Translations under genes and position numbers: made by a program
DNA from: Streptomyces sp. 15-116A
GTDB lineage: Bacteria; Actinomycetota; Actinomycetes; Streptomycetales; Streptomycetaceae
Assembly: GCF_025290915.1 (NCBI RefSeq)
Contig: NZ_JAOCQE010000003.1
Coordinates: forward strand, 21,963-85,962
Direction of reading: 5' to 3'
DNA length: 64,000 bases
Shown: in pieces, positions 17,105 through 26,082 of the stretch
Numbering within the stretch: position 1 is the stretch's first letter
Layout: each line of letters opens with the position of its first letter
Notes under the pieces: model-generated
The model's input: the letters and a program-made list of their open reading frames with translations, nothing else
What the model was told of the DNA's origin: nothing
Databases searched by the model: none

Positions 17105-17878
17105 GTGACGGCCCTGCACACGCTCGCCGCCGACCCGTCGTACAACGGCACGGTCCTCAACGGCGCCCTGCTGGTGGCGCTGCCCCTCGCGCTGCTCGCC
17201 GGCCTCATCTCCTTCTTCTCGCCCTGCGTCCTGCCCCTCGTCCCCGGTTACCTCTCCTACGTGACCGGCGTCTCCGGCACCGACCTCGCCGAGGCCCGGC
17301 GCGGGCGCATGGTGATGGGCGCCTCCCTGTTCGTGCTGGGCTTCACGGCCGTGTTCGTCTCCGGCGGGGCCTTCTTCGGCTACTTCGGGCAGACCCTGCA
17401 GGAACAGTCCGGCGTCCTGTCCAAGATCCTCGGCGTCTTCATGATCCTCATGGGCGTCTTCTTCATGGGCCTGATGCCCTGGCTCACCCAGCGCGAGTTC
17501 CGCTTCCACAAGCGCCCGGCGACCGGGCTCGTCGGCGCGCCCGTCCTCGGCGCCCTGTTCGGCATCGGCTGGACGCCCTGCATCGGCCCCACCCTCTCCT
17601 CCGTCCTGACGCTCTCCGCCCAGCAGGAGAGCGCCGGACGCGGCGCCCTGCTGACCGTCGCGTACTGTCTGGGGCTCGGCGTGCCCTTCGTGCTCACCGC
17701 CGTCGCCTTCCGCAAGGCGCTCGGCGCGTTCGCCTGGGTCAAGCGGCACTACGTGTGGGTCATGCGCATCGGCGGCACCATGATGATCCTGACCGGTGTG
17801 CTGCTGCTGACCGGCGCGTGGGACAGCCTGGTGGCGCAGATGCAGACCTGGTCCAACGGCTTCACTGTGGGGATCTGA
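17105..17878 (+). CDS. ccdA: Cytochrome c biogenesis protein CcdA
   Basis: A 257-aa polytopic membrane protein of the DsbD/CcdA family with about six membrane spans. The two redox cysteines are in the conserved contexts FFSPCVLPLVPGYLSYV (first helix) and IGWTPCIGPTLSSVL (fourth helix). It moves electrons from cytoplasmic thioredoxin across the membrane to the TlpA-like partner encoded just upstream. GTG 17105 starts one base after the tlpA-type stop. Confidence 0.95.
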   Translation: MTALHTLAADPSYNGTVLNGALLVALPLALLAGLISFFSPCVLPLVPGYLSYVTGVSGTDLAEARRGRMVMGASLFVLGFTAVFVSGGAFFGYFGQTLQEQSGVLSKILGVFMILMGVFFMGLMPWLTQREFRFHKRPATGLVGAPVLGALFGIGWTPCIGPTLSSVLTLSAQQESAGRGALLTVAYCLGLGVPFVLTAVAFRKALGAFAWVKRHYVWVMRIGGTMMILTGVLLLTGAWDSLVAQMQTWSNGFTVGI

Positions 17879-17882
17879 CCCG

Positions 17883-19616
17883 ATGAGCAACACCACGACC
17901 GACGACACCACGAAGGCCGGTGACGACCAGGACCTGGGCGCCGCCGGCTCCCAGCTGTCCACCGCCCCCAAGGAGGAGCTGCCCAACCTGCCCTCCCTGG
18001 GCGTCATCGGCTGGGCCCGCTGGTTCTGGCGGCAGCTCACCTCCATGCGGGTGGCGCTGCTGCTGCTCCTGCTGCTGTCGCTCGGCGCGATCCCCGGCTC
18101 GCTGATCCCGCAGACCGGCATCGACGAGACGAAGGTCGCCGACTTCCGCGAGCGGCACGACGTCCTCGCGCCGATCTACGACAAGCTCGGCCTCTTCAAC
18201 GTCTACAGCTCGGTGTGGTTCTCCGCGATCTACATCCTGCTGTTCATCTCACTCATCGGCTGCATCGTCCCGCGCACCTGGCAGTTCGTCGGCCAGCTGC
18301 GCGGCCGACCGCCGGGCGCGCCCAAGCGGCTGACCCGGCTGCCCGCCTACACCACCTGGCGCACCGAGGCCGAGCCCGAGCAGGTCCGCGAGGCGGCCCT
18401 CGCACTGCTGAAGAAGCGCCGCTTCCGCGCCCACGTCGCCGGGGACGCGGTCGCCGCCGAGAAGGGCTATGTGCGCGAGGTCGGCAACCTGGCCTTCCAC
18501 ATCGCCCTGATCGTGATGCTGATCGCCTTCGCCTGGGGCCAGCTGTTCAAGTACGAGGGCAACAAGCTGATCGTCGAGGGCAGCGGCTTCGCCAACACGC
18601 TCACGCAGTACGACGACTTCAAGTCCGGCAACCTCTTCTCCGAGAGCGACCTGGAGTCGTTCAGCTTCGACCTGAAGGACTTCAAGGGCACCTACGAGCG
18701 CACCGGCCCCAACAAGGGCACCCCGCGCACCTACGAGGCCGACCTCACCTACAGCGAGGGCGCCTACGGCGACGAGAAGAAGACCACCGTCAAGGTCAAC
18801 GAGCCGCTGGAGATCGGCGACGCGAAGGTCTACCTCGTCAGCCACGGCTACGCGCCCGTCGTCACCGTCCGCGACGGCAAGGGGAAGGTCGTCTTCCGGG
18901 ACGCGGTGCCGCTGCTCCCGCTCGACGGCAATGTCACCTCCTCCGGTGTGGTCAAGGTCCTCGACGGCTACCGCAACCCCGAGGGCAAGAAGGAACAGCT
19001 CGGCTTCCAGGCGTTCTTCGTGCCCACCTTCGGCGGCTCGGCGACCGGCACGATGCTCTCCCAGTTCCCCGCGCTGGACTATCCGGTGCTCGCGCTCAAC
19101 GCCTACCACGGCGACCTGAAGGCCGACTCCGGCATTCCGCAGAGCGTGTACCAGATGGACAAGACGAAGATGAAGGAGTTCAAGGACGCCAAGGGCGAGC
19201 TGTTCAAGAAGCTGCTCACCCCCGGCGAGACCATGACGCTCCCGAACGGCGCCGGCTCGGTCACCTTCGAGAAGGACATCAAGGAGTGGGCCGGCTTCCA
19301 GGTCGTCCAGGAGCCGGGCGGCGGCTGGGCCCTCGCCGGCGCGATCGCCGCGATCGGCGGCCTCGCGGCGTCCCTGTTCATCCAGCGCCGCCGGGTCTGG
19401 GTGCGGGCGGTACGCGGCGCCGACGGCGTGGCGGTCGTCGAGATGGCCGGCCTCGGCCGCAGCGAGTCCGCGAAGGTGCCCGAGGAACTGGGCGACCTCG
19501 CCGAAATCCTCTACGACCAGGCCCCGGGCGCCCCCGAGGCCGACCCCGAACCGGACGACACCTCCCCGAAGACATCCGAACAGGCCGTACCTGCCGAAGG
19601 GGCTGAGCAGCCGTGA
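17883..19616 (+). CDS. resB: Cytochrome c biogenesis protein ResB
   Basis: A 577-aa ResB/Ccs1 protein. Membrane helices occur near residues 55-75 (VALLLLLLLSLGAIPGSLIP), 115-140 and 200-220. A large external domain follows, and a last helix lies near 480-500. It forms the haem-handling synthetase with CcsB. The N-terminal 35 residues and C-terminal 75 residues are hydrophilic extensions typical of actinobacterial forms. It starts four bases after ccdA and its stop overlaps the ccsB GTG. Confidence 0.95.
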   Translation: MSNTTTDDTTKAGDDQDLGAAGSQLSTAPKEELPNLPSLGVIGWARWFWRQLTSMRVALLLLLLLSLGAIPGSLIPQTGIDETKVADFRERHDVLAPIYDKLGLFNVYSSVWFSAIYILLFISLIGCIVPRTWQFVGQLRGRPPGAPKRLTRLPAYTTWRTEAEPEQVREAALALLKKRRFRAHVAGDAVAAEKGYVREVGNLAFHIALIVMLIAFAWGQLFKYEGNKLIVEGSGFANTLTQYDDFKSGNLFSESDLESFSFDLKDFKGTYERTGPNKGTPRTYEADLTYSEGAYGDEKKTTVKVNEPLEIGDAKVYLVSHGYAPVVTVRDGKGKVVFRDAVPLLPLDGNVTSSGVVKVLDGYRNPEGKKEQLGFQAFFVPTFGGSATGTMLSQFPALDYPVLALNAYHGDLKADSGIPQSVYQMDKTKMKEFKDAKGELFKKLLTPGETMTLPNGAGSVTFEKDIKEWAGFQVVQEPGGGWALAGAIAAIGGLAASLFIQRRRVWVRAVRGADGVAVVEMAGLGRSESAKVPEELGDLAEILYDQAPGAPEADPEPDDTSPKTSEQAVPAEGAEQP

Positions 19617-20722
19617 CTCTCGCCACCGCGACCAACGAGAGCCTCGCGGAGATGAGCAATGTGCTCATCTACTCCGCGATGGCCGTCTACACCCTCGCCT
19701 TCTTCGCGTACATCGCCGAATGGCTCTTCGGCAGCCGCAGCAAGGTCGCCCGCACGGCCGCCGCGCTCACTCCGCGCGCGGAGGGCCGGAAGGCACCGGC
19801 GGTGACGGTGAAGAAGGCGGGCGGCACCGCCGTACTGGAGCGGCCGAAGGTCGTCGTCCGGGCCGCGGCGGGCACGCGCGACGTACCCGACGGCCCCGGC
19901 GCCCACGGCGGCGACGAGCAGGGCGACCTCTACGGCCGTATCGCCGTGTCCCTCACGGTGCTCGGCTTCCTGCTGGCCTTCGGCGGCGTCCTCACCCGGG
20001 CGCTGTCCGTGCAGCGGGCGCCCTGGGGCAACATGTACGAGTTCAACATCACCTTCTCCACGGTCGCGGTGGGTGTGTACCTGCTGCTCCTCGCCCTGAA
20101 GAAGAACGTGCGCTGGATCGGGCTGTTCCTGATCACCACGGTCCTGCTCGACCTCGGTCTCGCCGTCACCGTCCTCTACACCGAGAGCGACCAGCTGGTT
20201 CCCGCCCTCCACTCGTACTGGCTGTACATCCACGTCTCCACGGCGATCCTGTGCGGCGCGGTCTTCTACCTCGGCGCGGTCACCACGATCCTGTACCTGT
20301 TCAAGGACTCCTACGAGAACAAGCTCGCGACCGGCGGCAAGCCCGGCAGCTTCGCGACGTCGGTCCTCGAACGCCTCCCCGCCTCGGCCTCCCTCGACAA
20401 GTTCGCCTACCGCGTCAACGCGGCCGTCTTCCCGCTGTGGACGTTCACGATCATCGCGGGCGCGATCTGGGCGGGCGACGCGTGGGGCCGCTACTGGGGC
20501 TGGGACCCCAAGGAGACCTGGTCCTTCATCACCTGGGTCGCCTACGCCTGCTACCTCCACGCCCGCGCCACCGCAGGCTGGAAGGGCCGCAAGGCCGCCT
20601 ACCTGGCCCTCCTCGCCTTCGGCTGCTGGCTCTTCAACTACTACGGCGTCAACATCTTCGTCTCGGGCAAGCACTCGTACGCGGACGTGGGGCTGGGGGC
20701 GCTGACGTCGGTGGGCTTCTGA
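19613..20722 (+). CDS. ccsB: Cytochrome c biogenesis protein CcsB/ResC (CcsA type)
   Basis: A 369-aa multi-spanning membrane protein. The tryptophan-rich haem-binding motif WAGDAWGRYWGWDPKETWSF (about residues 286-305) is diagnostic, and conserved histidines lie in the flanking helices. It brings haem to the outer face of the membrane for attachment to apocytochrome c together with ResB. GTG 19613 overlaps the resB stop. A strong terminator follows at 20751-20790, closing the operon. Confidence 0.95.
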   Translation: MTLATATNESLAEMSNVLIYSAMAVYTLAFFAYIAEWLFGSRSKVARTAAALTPRAEGRKAPAVTVKKAGGTAVLERPKVVVRAAAGTRDVPDGPGAHGGDEQGDLYGRIAVSLTVLGFLLAFGGVLTRALSVQRAPWGNMYEFNITFSTVAVGVYLLLLALKKNVRWIGLFLITTVLLDLGLAVTVLYTESDQLVPALHSYWLYIHVSTAILCGAVFYLGAVTTILYLFKDSYENKLATGGKPGSFATSVLERLPASASLDKFAYRVNAAVFPLWTFTIIAGAIWAGDAWGRYWGWDPKETWSFITWVAYACYLHARATAGWKGRKAAYLALLAFGCWLFNYYGVNIFVSGKHSYADVGLGALTSVGF

Positions 20723-20750
20723 GCACAGCCCTGCCGCTCGCTCGCCGCGG

Positions 20751-20790
20751 AAGGCCGGTTTCTGTGACCTGAGTCACGGGAACCGGCCTT
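20751..20790 (+). terminator. Rho-independent-type terminator after ccsB
   Basis: A perfect 10-bp stem, AAGGCCGGTT with AACCGGCCTT, encloses a 20-base loop that itself contains GTGAC/GTCAC. It separates the cytochrome c maturation operon from the sigma-factor gene. Confidence 0.8.
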
Positions 20791-20813
20791 CGTCGTCCGG
20801 ACAGACAAGGGAC

Positions 20814-21419
20814 GTGGACACGAATCTGCGGAGACGCATCCGTGCGGGGGACCACAACGCCTTCGGCGACCTCTTCGACGCGTACGCGCGCTCCGTCTAC
20901 AACCATGCCTACCGGCTCACCGGCGACTGGACGACCGCCGAGGACGTCGTCTCCCTGACCTTCCTGGACGCCTGGCGGCTGCGCGCGAAGCTCGACGAGG
21001 AGGGCGGCTCCCTGCGCCCCTGGCTGCTGGGCATCGCCACCAACGTCACCCGCAACACCCGCCGCGCCGCCCGCCGGCACGCCGCGGCGATCGCCCGGCT
21101 GCCGCGCGACGAGGCGGTACGGGACTTCGCGGACGAGGTGTCGGGCCGGCTGGACGACACCGCCCGGCTGGCGCTCGTCCGCACCGCCCTGGAGAAGCTC
21201 CGCCGCCCCGAACGCGAGGTGCTGGCGCTGTGCGTGTGGTCCGGCCTCGACTACGCCGCCGCCGCAGAGGCCCTCGGCGTCCCCATCGGCACCGTACGCT
21301 CCCGGCTCTCCCGGGCGCGCGCAAAGCTCGCGAAACATATGGAACCCCCCCAAGCGCACGGACAGATGAAGGGTGACCGCACCACCGCGGTCAGGCCCAT
21401 CACGGAGGGAAACCGATGA
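20814..21419 (+). CDS. ECF-type RNA polymerase sigma factor
   Basis: A 201-aa sigma-70 family protein with region 2 (AFGDLFDAYARSVYNHAYRL...AEDVVSLTFLDAWR) and region 4 (LRRPEREVLALCVWSGLDYA...GTVRSRLSRARAKL), and no other domain. GTG 20814 follows AAGGGAC. The next gene overlaps by ATGA and encodes a membrane-anchored CU044_5270-type protein, a frequent partner for this sigma group that may take the anti-sigma role. No zinc-finger anti-sigma motif is present. Confidence 0.92.
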   Translation: MDTNLRRRIRAGDHNAFGDLFDAYARSVYNHAYRLTGDWTTAEDVVSLTFLDAWRLRAKLDEEGGSLRPWLLGIATNVTRNTRRAARRHAAAIARLPRDEAVRDFADEVSGRLDDTARLALVRTALEKLRRPEREVLALCVWSGLDYAAAAEALGVPIGTVRSRLSRARAKLAKHMEPPQAHGQMKGDRTTAVRPITEGNR

Positions 21420-22324
21420 CCCAGCTTCCCGAGAGAGACCTTCCGCCGGGCCGTCACCGACTCCTCAAGGAGCATCTGATGACCGAGATCCGGCACACCG
21501 CCCCGCCCGCCCCCGCACGTACATCGCCCAGGTGGCGGAGGCCCGCTCTGGTGGCGGCCGCGGCCGCGGCTGTGGTCGCGACCTTCACCGTCGCCCTGCC
21601 GTCCGGTGAGTCCACTCCCGCCGCCTCGAAGGAGGCCGTGTCCCTGCTGGAAGAGGTCGCACTGGCGGCGGAGAAGGCGCAGGCGCCGACCGATGTCAGG
21701 GACGACCAGTTCGTGTACATCAGGAGCAAGGGCGGCTGGACCACGCAGACTGGCGACGGCCCCGCGCGACTGCAGCCCGTCCACCAGCGGGAGGTCTGGC
21801 TGTCGGTGGACGGCTCACGCGAGGGCATGCTGCACGCCCCTCACGTCCGGTCCGACCACGAACCGCTCGAGAAGCAGACCCCCGGCATCCCGTCCAACAC
21901 CAACTACCGCCACCTTCAGACCCTCCCCACCGACCCCGACGAGATGTACGAGTGGCTGAACAGCGTCAGTGAGGGCGGCAACAGCAAGGACGAGGCCAAC
22001 TTCTTCCTCGTCGGCGATCTCTCGCGCGAGTCCCTGGTGCCCCCGGCCCAGGCCGCCGCGCTCTACCGGGCGGCGGCGAAGATCCCCGGTGTCTTCGTCG
22101 TCGACGACGCGGTCGACGCGGCGGGCCGGCACGGCGTCGCGGTCGCCCGGATCGACGACGGGGAGCGTGTCGAGCTGATCTTCGACAAGAAGACCAAGGA
22201 ATTCCTCGGTGAGCGCGAGGTCGCCGTCGAGGACCTGCCCGGTGGCTTCGAGAAGGGGGAGGTGACCGGCCGCTTCGCCGTCCTGGAGCGGGCCGTGGTG
22301 GACAAGCGGGGCGAGCGCCCGTAG
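21416..22324 (+). CDS. CU044_5270 family protein (sigma-factor partner)
   Basis: A 302-aa protein beginning ERDLPPGRHRLLKEHLMTEI, the hallmark N-terminus of this actinobacterial family. One membrane helix lies at about residues 43-63 (WRRPALVAAAAAAVVATFTV) and an external domain of about 240 aa follows. It is co-translated with the ECF sigma factor (ATGA overlap). The cytoplasmic 40 residues may bind the sigma factor and the external part may sense or bind a ligand, but that is inference. Confidence 0.85.
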   Translation: MTQLPERDLPPGRHRLLKEHLMTEIRHTAPPAPARTSPRWRRPALVAAAAAAVVATFTVALPSGESTPAASKEAVSLLEEVALAAEKAQAPTDVRDDQFVYIRSKGGWTTQTGDGPARLQPVHQREVWLSVDGSREGMLHAPHVRSDHEPLEKQTPGIPSNTNYRHLQTLPTDPDEMYEWLNSVSEGGNSKDEANFFLVGDLSRESLVPPAQAAALYRAAAKIPGVFVVDDAVDAAGRHGVAVARIDDGERVELIFDKKTKEFLGEREVAVEDLPGGFEKGEVTGRFAVLERAVVDKRGERP

Positions 22325-22327
22325 CCG

Positions 22328-22786
22328 TCAGTCCCCGATGTCCTCCTTCCACAGCTGTGGATGACGTTCGGTGAAGTCCCGCATCAGCGCGATGCACTCG
22401 GCGTCGTCGAGCACGATGATCTCCACGCCGTGCTCGGCCAGCCAGTCGTGGCCGCCGTGGAAGGTGACCGCTTCGCCGATCACCACGCGGGAGATGCCGA
22501 ACTGGCGGACCAGGCCCGAGCAGTACCAGCACGGGGAGAGGGTCGTCACCATCGTCGTGCCCCGGTACGAGCGCTGCCGTCCCGCCGCGCGGAAGGCGGC
22601 GGTCTCCGCGTGCAGCGACGGATCGCCGTCCTGCACGCGGCGGTTGCGGCCGCGGCCGAGCAGCGTGCCGTCGGCGCCGTAGAGGGCGGCGCCGATGGGG
22701 ATGCCGCCCTCGGCGAGACCGGTGCGGGCCTCGGTGAGGGCGGTGCTGAGCCACGTGCGGGCGGTGGCCGGGGTGATCGAGTCCAT
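22328..22786 (-). CDS. Nucleoside/cytidine deaminase-family protein
   Basis: A 152-aa zinc deaminase. The catalytic HAE (DPSLHAETAAF) and the P-C-x-x-C zinc motif (LSPCWYCSGLV) are intact. The C-terminal part (WLAEHGVEIIVLDDAECIAL) fits the CMP/dCMP or guanine/cytosine deaminase-like group. The exact base substrate is not determined. Convergent with the preceding gene, with three bases between stops. Confidence 0.88.
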   Translation of the reverse strand: MDSITPATARTWLSTALTEARTGLAEGGIPIGAALYGADGTLLGRGRNRRVQDGDPSLHAETAAFRAAGRQRSYRGTTMVTTLSPCWYCSGLVRQFGISRVVIGEAVTFHGGHDWLAEHGVEIIVLDDAECIALMRDFTERHPQLWKEDIGD

Positions 22787-22877
22787 GTGCTCAGTGTGTC
22801 CTGGCGGCTCTGTACCCTGGCCCGATCATCGCCGCACGGGCGGCAGTTGTGGGCTGGGCTGGGCTGGGAGGAATGTG

Positions 22878-23642
22878 ATGGGTGCTCCGGCACTTCACGA
22901 GCTGCGGGAGGTCTGCCAGCCGCAGGCCAAGATGGCGAGCCGGAACGGCGAACACTGGGCCGGGCGGCTCTACATGCGCCGGATCTCCCTGCGCACCACC
23001 CGCCACCTGGTCCGCACCCCGGTCACGCCGGACCAGCTGACCTGGACCATGGTGGTGTGCGGGGTCGCCTCCGGGGCGGCCCTGATGATCCCGGGCCTGA
23101 CCGGTGCCGTCCTCGCCGTGATCCTGATGCAGTTGTTCCTCCTCTTCGACTGCGTGGACGGCGAGGTGGCCCGCTGGAAGGGCCAGAACAGCGCCGCCGG
23201 GATCTACGTCGACCGCCTCGGCGCGTATCTCGCCGACGCAGCCCTGATGGCGGGCGCCGGGTACCGTGCCGCCGAGTCGGGCGTCGGCGGCTGGCTGTCG
23301 ATCGGTGTGGCCACGGCTCTCGGTGTGGTCCTGCTCAAGGCTTCGACCGACCTGGTGGACGTGGCCCGCGCCCGCCGCGGCCTCGCCGTCGCCGACGACG
23401 AGTCCACCCGCCCCCGCTCCCAGGGCGTCGCCACGGTGCGCCGCATCGCCGCCGCGTTCAAGATCCACCGCGTGACCAACGGCATCGAGGCGTCCCTGGT
23501 CCTCCTGATCGCCGCGCTGGCGGACGCGGCGACGGGCGGCATCGAGCCGACCCGCTGGGCCCTGGGCGCGCTCGCGGTGATCACGTGGGTGATGGTCCCG
23601 GCCCACCTGCTGTCGATCCTGTCGTCGTCGCGGCTGCGGTGA
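22878..23642 (+). CDS. CDP-alcohol phosphatidyltransferase family membrane protein
   Basis: A 254-aa polytopic protein, start ATG 22878 with GGGAGG six bases upstream. The family signature is present: D91-C-V-D94-G95-x-x-A98-R99...G108-x3-D112. The fourth aspartate expected at position 116 is Ala (DRLGAYLAD). Because that residue acts as catalytic base in characterised members, the reaction may differ or be lost, although a His or Ala at this position seems usual for this streptomycete subgroup. Likely role: transfer to a CDP-alcohol or CDP-lipid in membrane lipid synthesis. Confidence 0.85.
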   Translation: MGAPALHELREVCQPQAKMASRNGEHWAGRLYMRRISLRTTRHLVRTPVTPDQLTWTMVVCGVASGAALMIPGLTGAVLAVILMQLFLLFDCVDGEVARWKGQNSAAGIYVDRLGAYLADAALMAGAGYRAAESGVGGWLSIGVATALGVVLLKASTDLVDVARARRGLAVADDESTRPRSQGVATVRRIAAAFKIHRVTNGIEASLVLLIAALADAATGGIEPTRWALGALAVITWVMVPAHLLSILSSSRLR

Positions 23643-23746
23643 GTGCGGGGCTACGGCACTGGTGATTTACGCGGTACGCGGGGTGCGTGACGGCGTCGAC
23701 ACTGCGGTGTCCGTGTCACCACCCGACTCCGTATCCGGAGGTGCCG

Positions 23747-25360
23747 ATGTCCGGTCCGTTCAGCAGACGCAAGGCAAGGATTCCGTACCGCTCGTCATGG
23801 TTCTGGACGCGCCGCTTACGGGGGGTGCTGGCGGGTGCGCTGCTGCTGGCGGCGGCCGGTGTGGGTGCCGTGCCTGCCGCAGCGGCCGACGAACCGGACA
23901 GCCCGACCGTCACCACCCGGTACGGGCAAGTGCGGGGCGAGGCGGGGGAGTCCGCGTACTCCTATCTCGGCATCCCGTATGCCGCACCCCCGGTCGGCGA
24001 CCTGCGCTGGAAGCCGCCCGCCCCGCCCGCCCGCTGGACGGGCGCCCGGGACGCGACAACGCCCGGCAACCCGTGCATGCAGGCCAACTCATCGACCCCC
24101 TGGGGTGATCTGGCGGGTCCCGGCACCCCCAGCGAGGACTGCCTCTACCTCAACGTCCATGCCCCCGCCGAGCGTTCCCCGCGCGCGCGTCCCGTCATGG
24201 TGTGGATCCACGGCGGCGGCTTCACCATCGGCTCCGGCACCTTCTACGACGGCAGTGAGCTGGCCGCCCGCGGCGACGTCATCGTCGTGACCCTCAACTA
24301 CCGCCTCGGCGCCTTCGGTTACCTGGCCCACCCGGGACTGGCCGAGGAATCGCCCGAGGGCGTCTCCGGCAACTACGGCCTCCTCGACCAGCAGGCGGCC
24401 CTGCGCTGGGTGCGGCAGAACATCGCGGCGTTCGGCGGCGACCCCGGCGAGGTGACGGTCTTCGGGGAGTCCGCGGGCGGCGGCAGTGTCTGCCAGCACC
24501 TCGTCTCGCCACGCGCGCGTGGCCTGTTCCACCGCGCCATCGCCCAGTCGGGCTGCGGCTTCCCGCTGCCCACCCAGCAGTCCCAGCAGCACACCGGCAC
24601 GTCCTGGGCGGACACCCTGGGCTGCGCCGACGTGGCCTGCCTGCGCGCCAAGCCGGCCTCCGCACTGCTCACCGCCGCGCAGAACCCCGGCGCCCGCTGG
24701 GTCCCCAACGTCGACGGCCGCGTCCTGCCGCTCCAGATCCCCGAGGCGCTGGAGAAGGGCCGCTTCCACCGGGTCCCCGTCCTCCAGGGCACCACCGCCG
24801 ACGAGGGCCGCCTCACCGTGGCGACGACGTACGACCTCGCCGGCCGCCCACTCACCGCGGCCGGCTACCCGGTCGCCGTCCGCGCCCTCTACGGCGTCCG
24901 CGCCGACGCGGTCCTCGCCCGCTACCCGCTGGCGGAGTACGGCACCCCCGCCGAGGCCCTCGGCGCGATCCTCACCGACTCCCAGTTCGCCTGCCTCCAG
25001 TCACGCACCGCGCGGCTGATGGCCAGCCACACCCGCTCATACCAGTACGAGTTCGCCGACCGTCACGCCATGGACTACCTCAACCTGCCGGTCAGCTTCC
25101 CGCTCGGCGCCCCGCACGGCTCGGAGATCCGGTACGTCTTCGGCGGCGTCTCGGGCACCCCCGCCCAAAACGCCCTCGCCGCGAGGATGCTCGGCTACTG
25201 GACCGCCTTCGCCCACACCGGCGTCCCGTACGCGGCGGACGCCCCGCGCTGGAGCCAGTACCCGCAGGTCCAGGTGCTCGCCCCCGAGGTGATCACGGCG
25301 TCGACGAGCTTCCCGGAGGATCACAAGTGCGACCTGTGGAACCAGGCAGCAGGCTCCTGA
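23747..25360 (+). CDS. Secreted type B carboxylesterase
   Basis: About 537 aa from ATG 23747, which has GGAGG nine bases upstream and yields a proper signal peptide (RRLRGVLAGALLLAAAGVGA, cleavage after AAA near residue 47). The alpha/beta-hydrolase triad is visible: nucleophile Ser in FGESAGGGSV, Glu in TTADEGRL, His in GAPHGSEIRYVFGG. The oxyanion-hole HGGGFTIGSG and the EDCLYLNV motif mark the type B esterase/cholinesterase family. Cysteines in CMQAN and EDC suggest a disulfide. Substrate unknown. Its 3' end overlaps the convergent gene at 25293. Confidence 0.92.
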   Translation: MSGPFSRRKARIPYRSSWFWTRRLRGVLAGALLLAAAGVGAVPAAAADEPDSPTVTTRYGQVRGEAGESAYSYLGIPYAAPPVGDLRWKPPAPPARWTGARDATTPGNPCMQANSSTPWGDLAGPGTPSEDCLYLNVHAPAERSPRARPVMVWIHGGGFTIGSGTFYDGSELAARGDVIVVTLNYRLGAFGYLAHPGLAEESPEGVSGNYGLLDQQAALRWVRQNIAAFGGDPGEVTVFGESAGGGSVCQHLVSPRARGLFHRAIAQSGCGFPLPTQQSQQHTGTSWADTLGCADVACLRAKPASALLTAAQNPGARWVPNVDGRVLPLQIPEALEKGRFHRVPVLQGTTADEGRLTVATTYDLAGRPLTAAGYPVAVRALYGVRADAVLARYPLAEYGTPAEALGAILTDSQFACLQSRTARLMASHTRSYQYEFADRHAMDYLNLPVSFPLGAPHGSEIRYVFGGVSGTPAQNALAARMLGYWTAFAHTGVPYAADAPRWSQYPQVQVLAPEVITASTSFPEDHKCDLWNQAAGS

Positions 25361-25967
25361 CCGGCTCCAGCACCACATAGTCCGCGATGCGGCGCCGGTA
25401 GCGCAGATGCCGGGTCTCCTGGGCGTGCCCGCGCTGCCACTCCGCGACCTCCTCCGGGCCCTCGCACGGCCCGGAGGAGGCCCCGCACCCGCCCTCGCCG
25501 CCCGACACACAACACGCCTCGTACTCCGGCCGGGCCGACGTGTCCGGCACGATCGCGTACGGCACGTACCGGAACAGCCGCCGGCCGCCCCCGCCGTGCT
25601 CCCGCCTCTGATGCCGGGCGAGCAGGACGTCCGCGTCCGTCTCCGCGCTGCCGTCACCGGCGGCCCGCGCGAGCGCCCGCCGCGCGCCCAGTTCAGCGCA
25701 GTCGGCGCAGCCGGGAACGGGCTCGGGCGGCGGGCCGATCGTCACGAGCGGGTACGACGTCAACATGCCTGTCCGCGAACGGCTGTTGGCGGCCCGCACC
25801 TCCGCGCTCAACCGCTCCTCCAAGGTCGCGGGCCGGACCGCCTCCGGATCCGCCTGCCACTCCCGGCCGCCGCCGACGGGGCGCAGCATCACGTACGGCC
25901 CCACCCGGTCCTGGTACTCACCGACCCGGCGCATGCGGCGGTCGTAGAGGAGCGTTCCCGGTTCCAT
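25293..25967 (-). CDS. Hypothetical protein with a DUF7848-like C-terminus
   Basis: A 224-aa hydrophilic protein. The first 70 residues (LLYDRRMRRVGEYQDRVGPY...LRPVGGGREWQADPE) form a small all-beta-looking unit. Residues 130-205 (FRYVPYAIVPDTSARPEYEACC...EVAEWQRGHAQETRHLRYRR) match the short DUF7848-type proteins often found next to XRE/DUF397 genes. The two units are usually separate small genes, so this may be a fusion, or the second unit may also start internally. A GCADCAEL motif lies in the linker. The end overlaps the esterase gene by 68 bases. Confidence 0.6.
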   Translation of the reverse strand: MEPGTLLYDRRMRRVGEYQDRVGPYVMLRPVGGGREWQADPEAVRPATLEERLSAEVRAANSRSRTGMLTSYPLVTIGPPPEPVPGCADCAELGARRALARAAGDGSAETDADVLLARHQRREHGGGGRRLFRYVPYAIVPDTSARPEYEACCVSGGEGGCGASSGPCEGPEEVAEWQRGHAQETRHLRYRRRIADYVVLEPVRSLLPGSTGRTCDPPGSSSTP

Positions 25968-26082
25968 ACACCCTCCCGTTCGTCACTCTCGGTGTATCGA
26001 GCGTGGCTTAGGGGAATCGTCCGTATCAATGCTCGACGCGTGACACTCGACCACTGTCACGGAGGGTTGGGAGGGGGGCATC

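Noticed and set aside
15220..17208. 662-codon open frame on the minus strand across the lipoprotein, thioredoxin and ccdA genes
   Set aside because: It is antisense to three well-supported genes and has the Gly/Ala/Val/Arg composition expected from third-position GC. No family resemblance.
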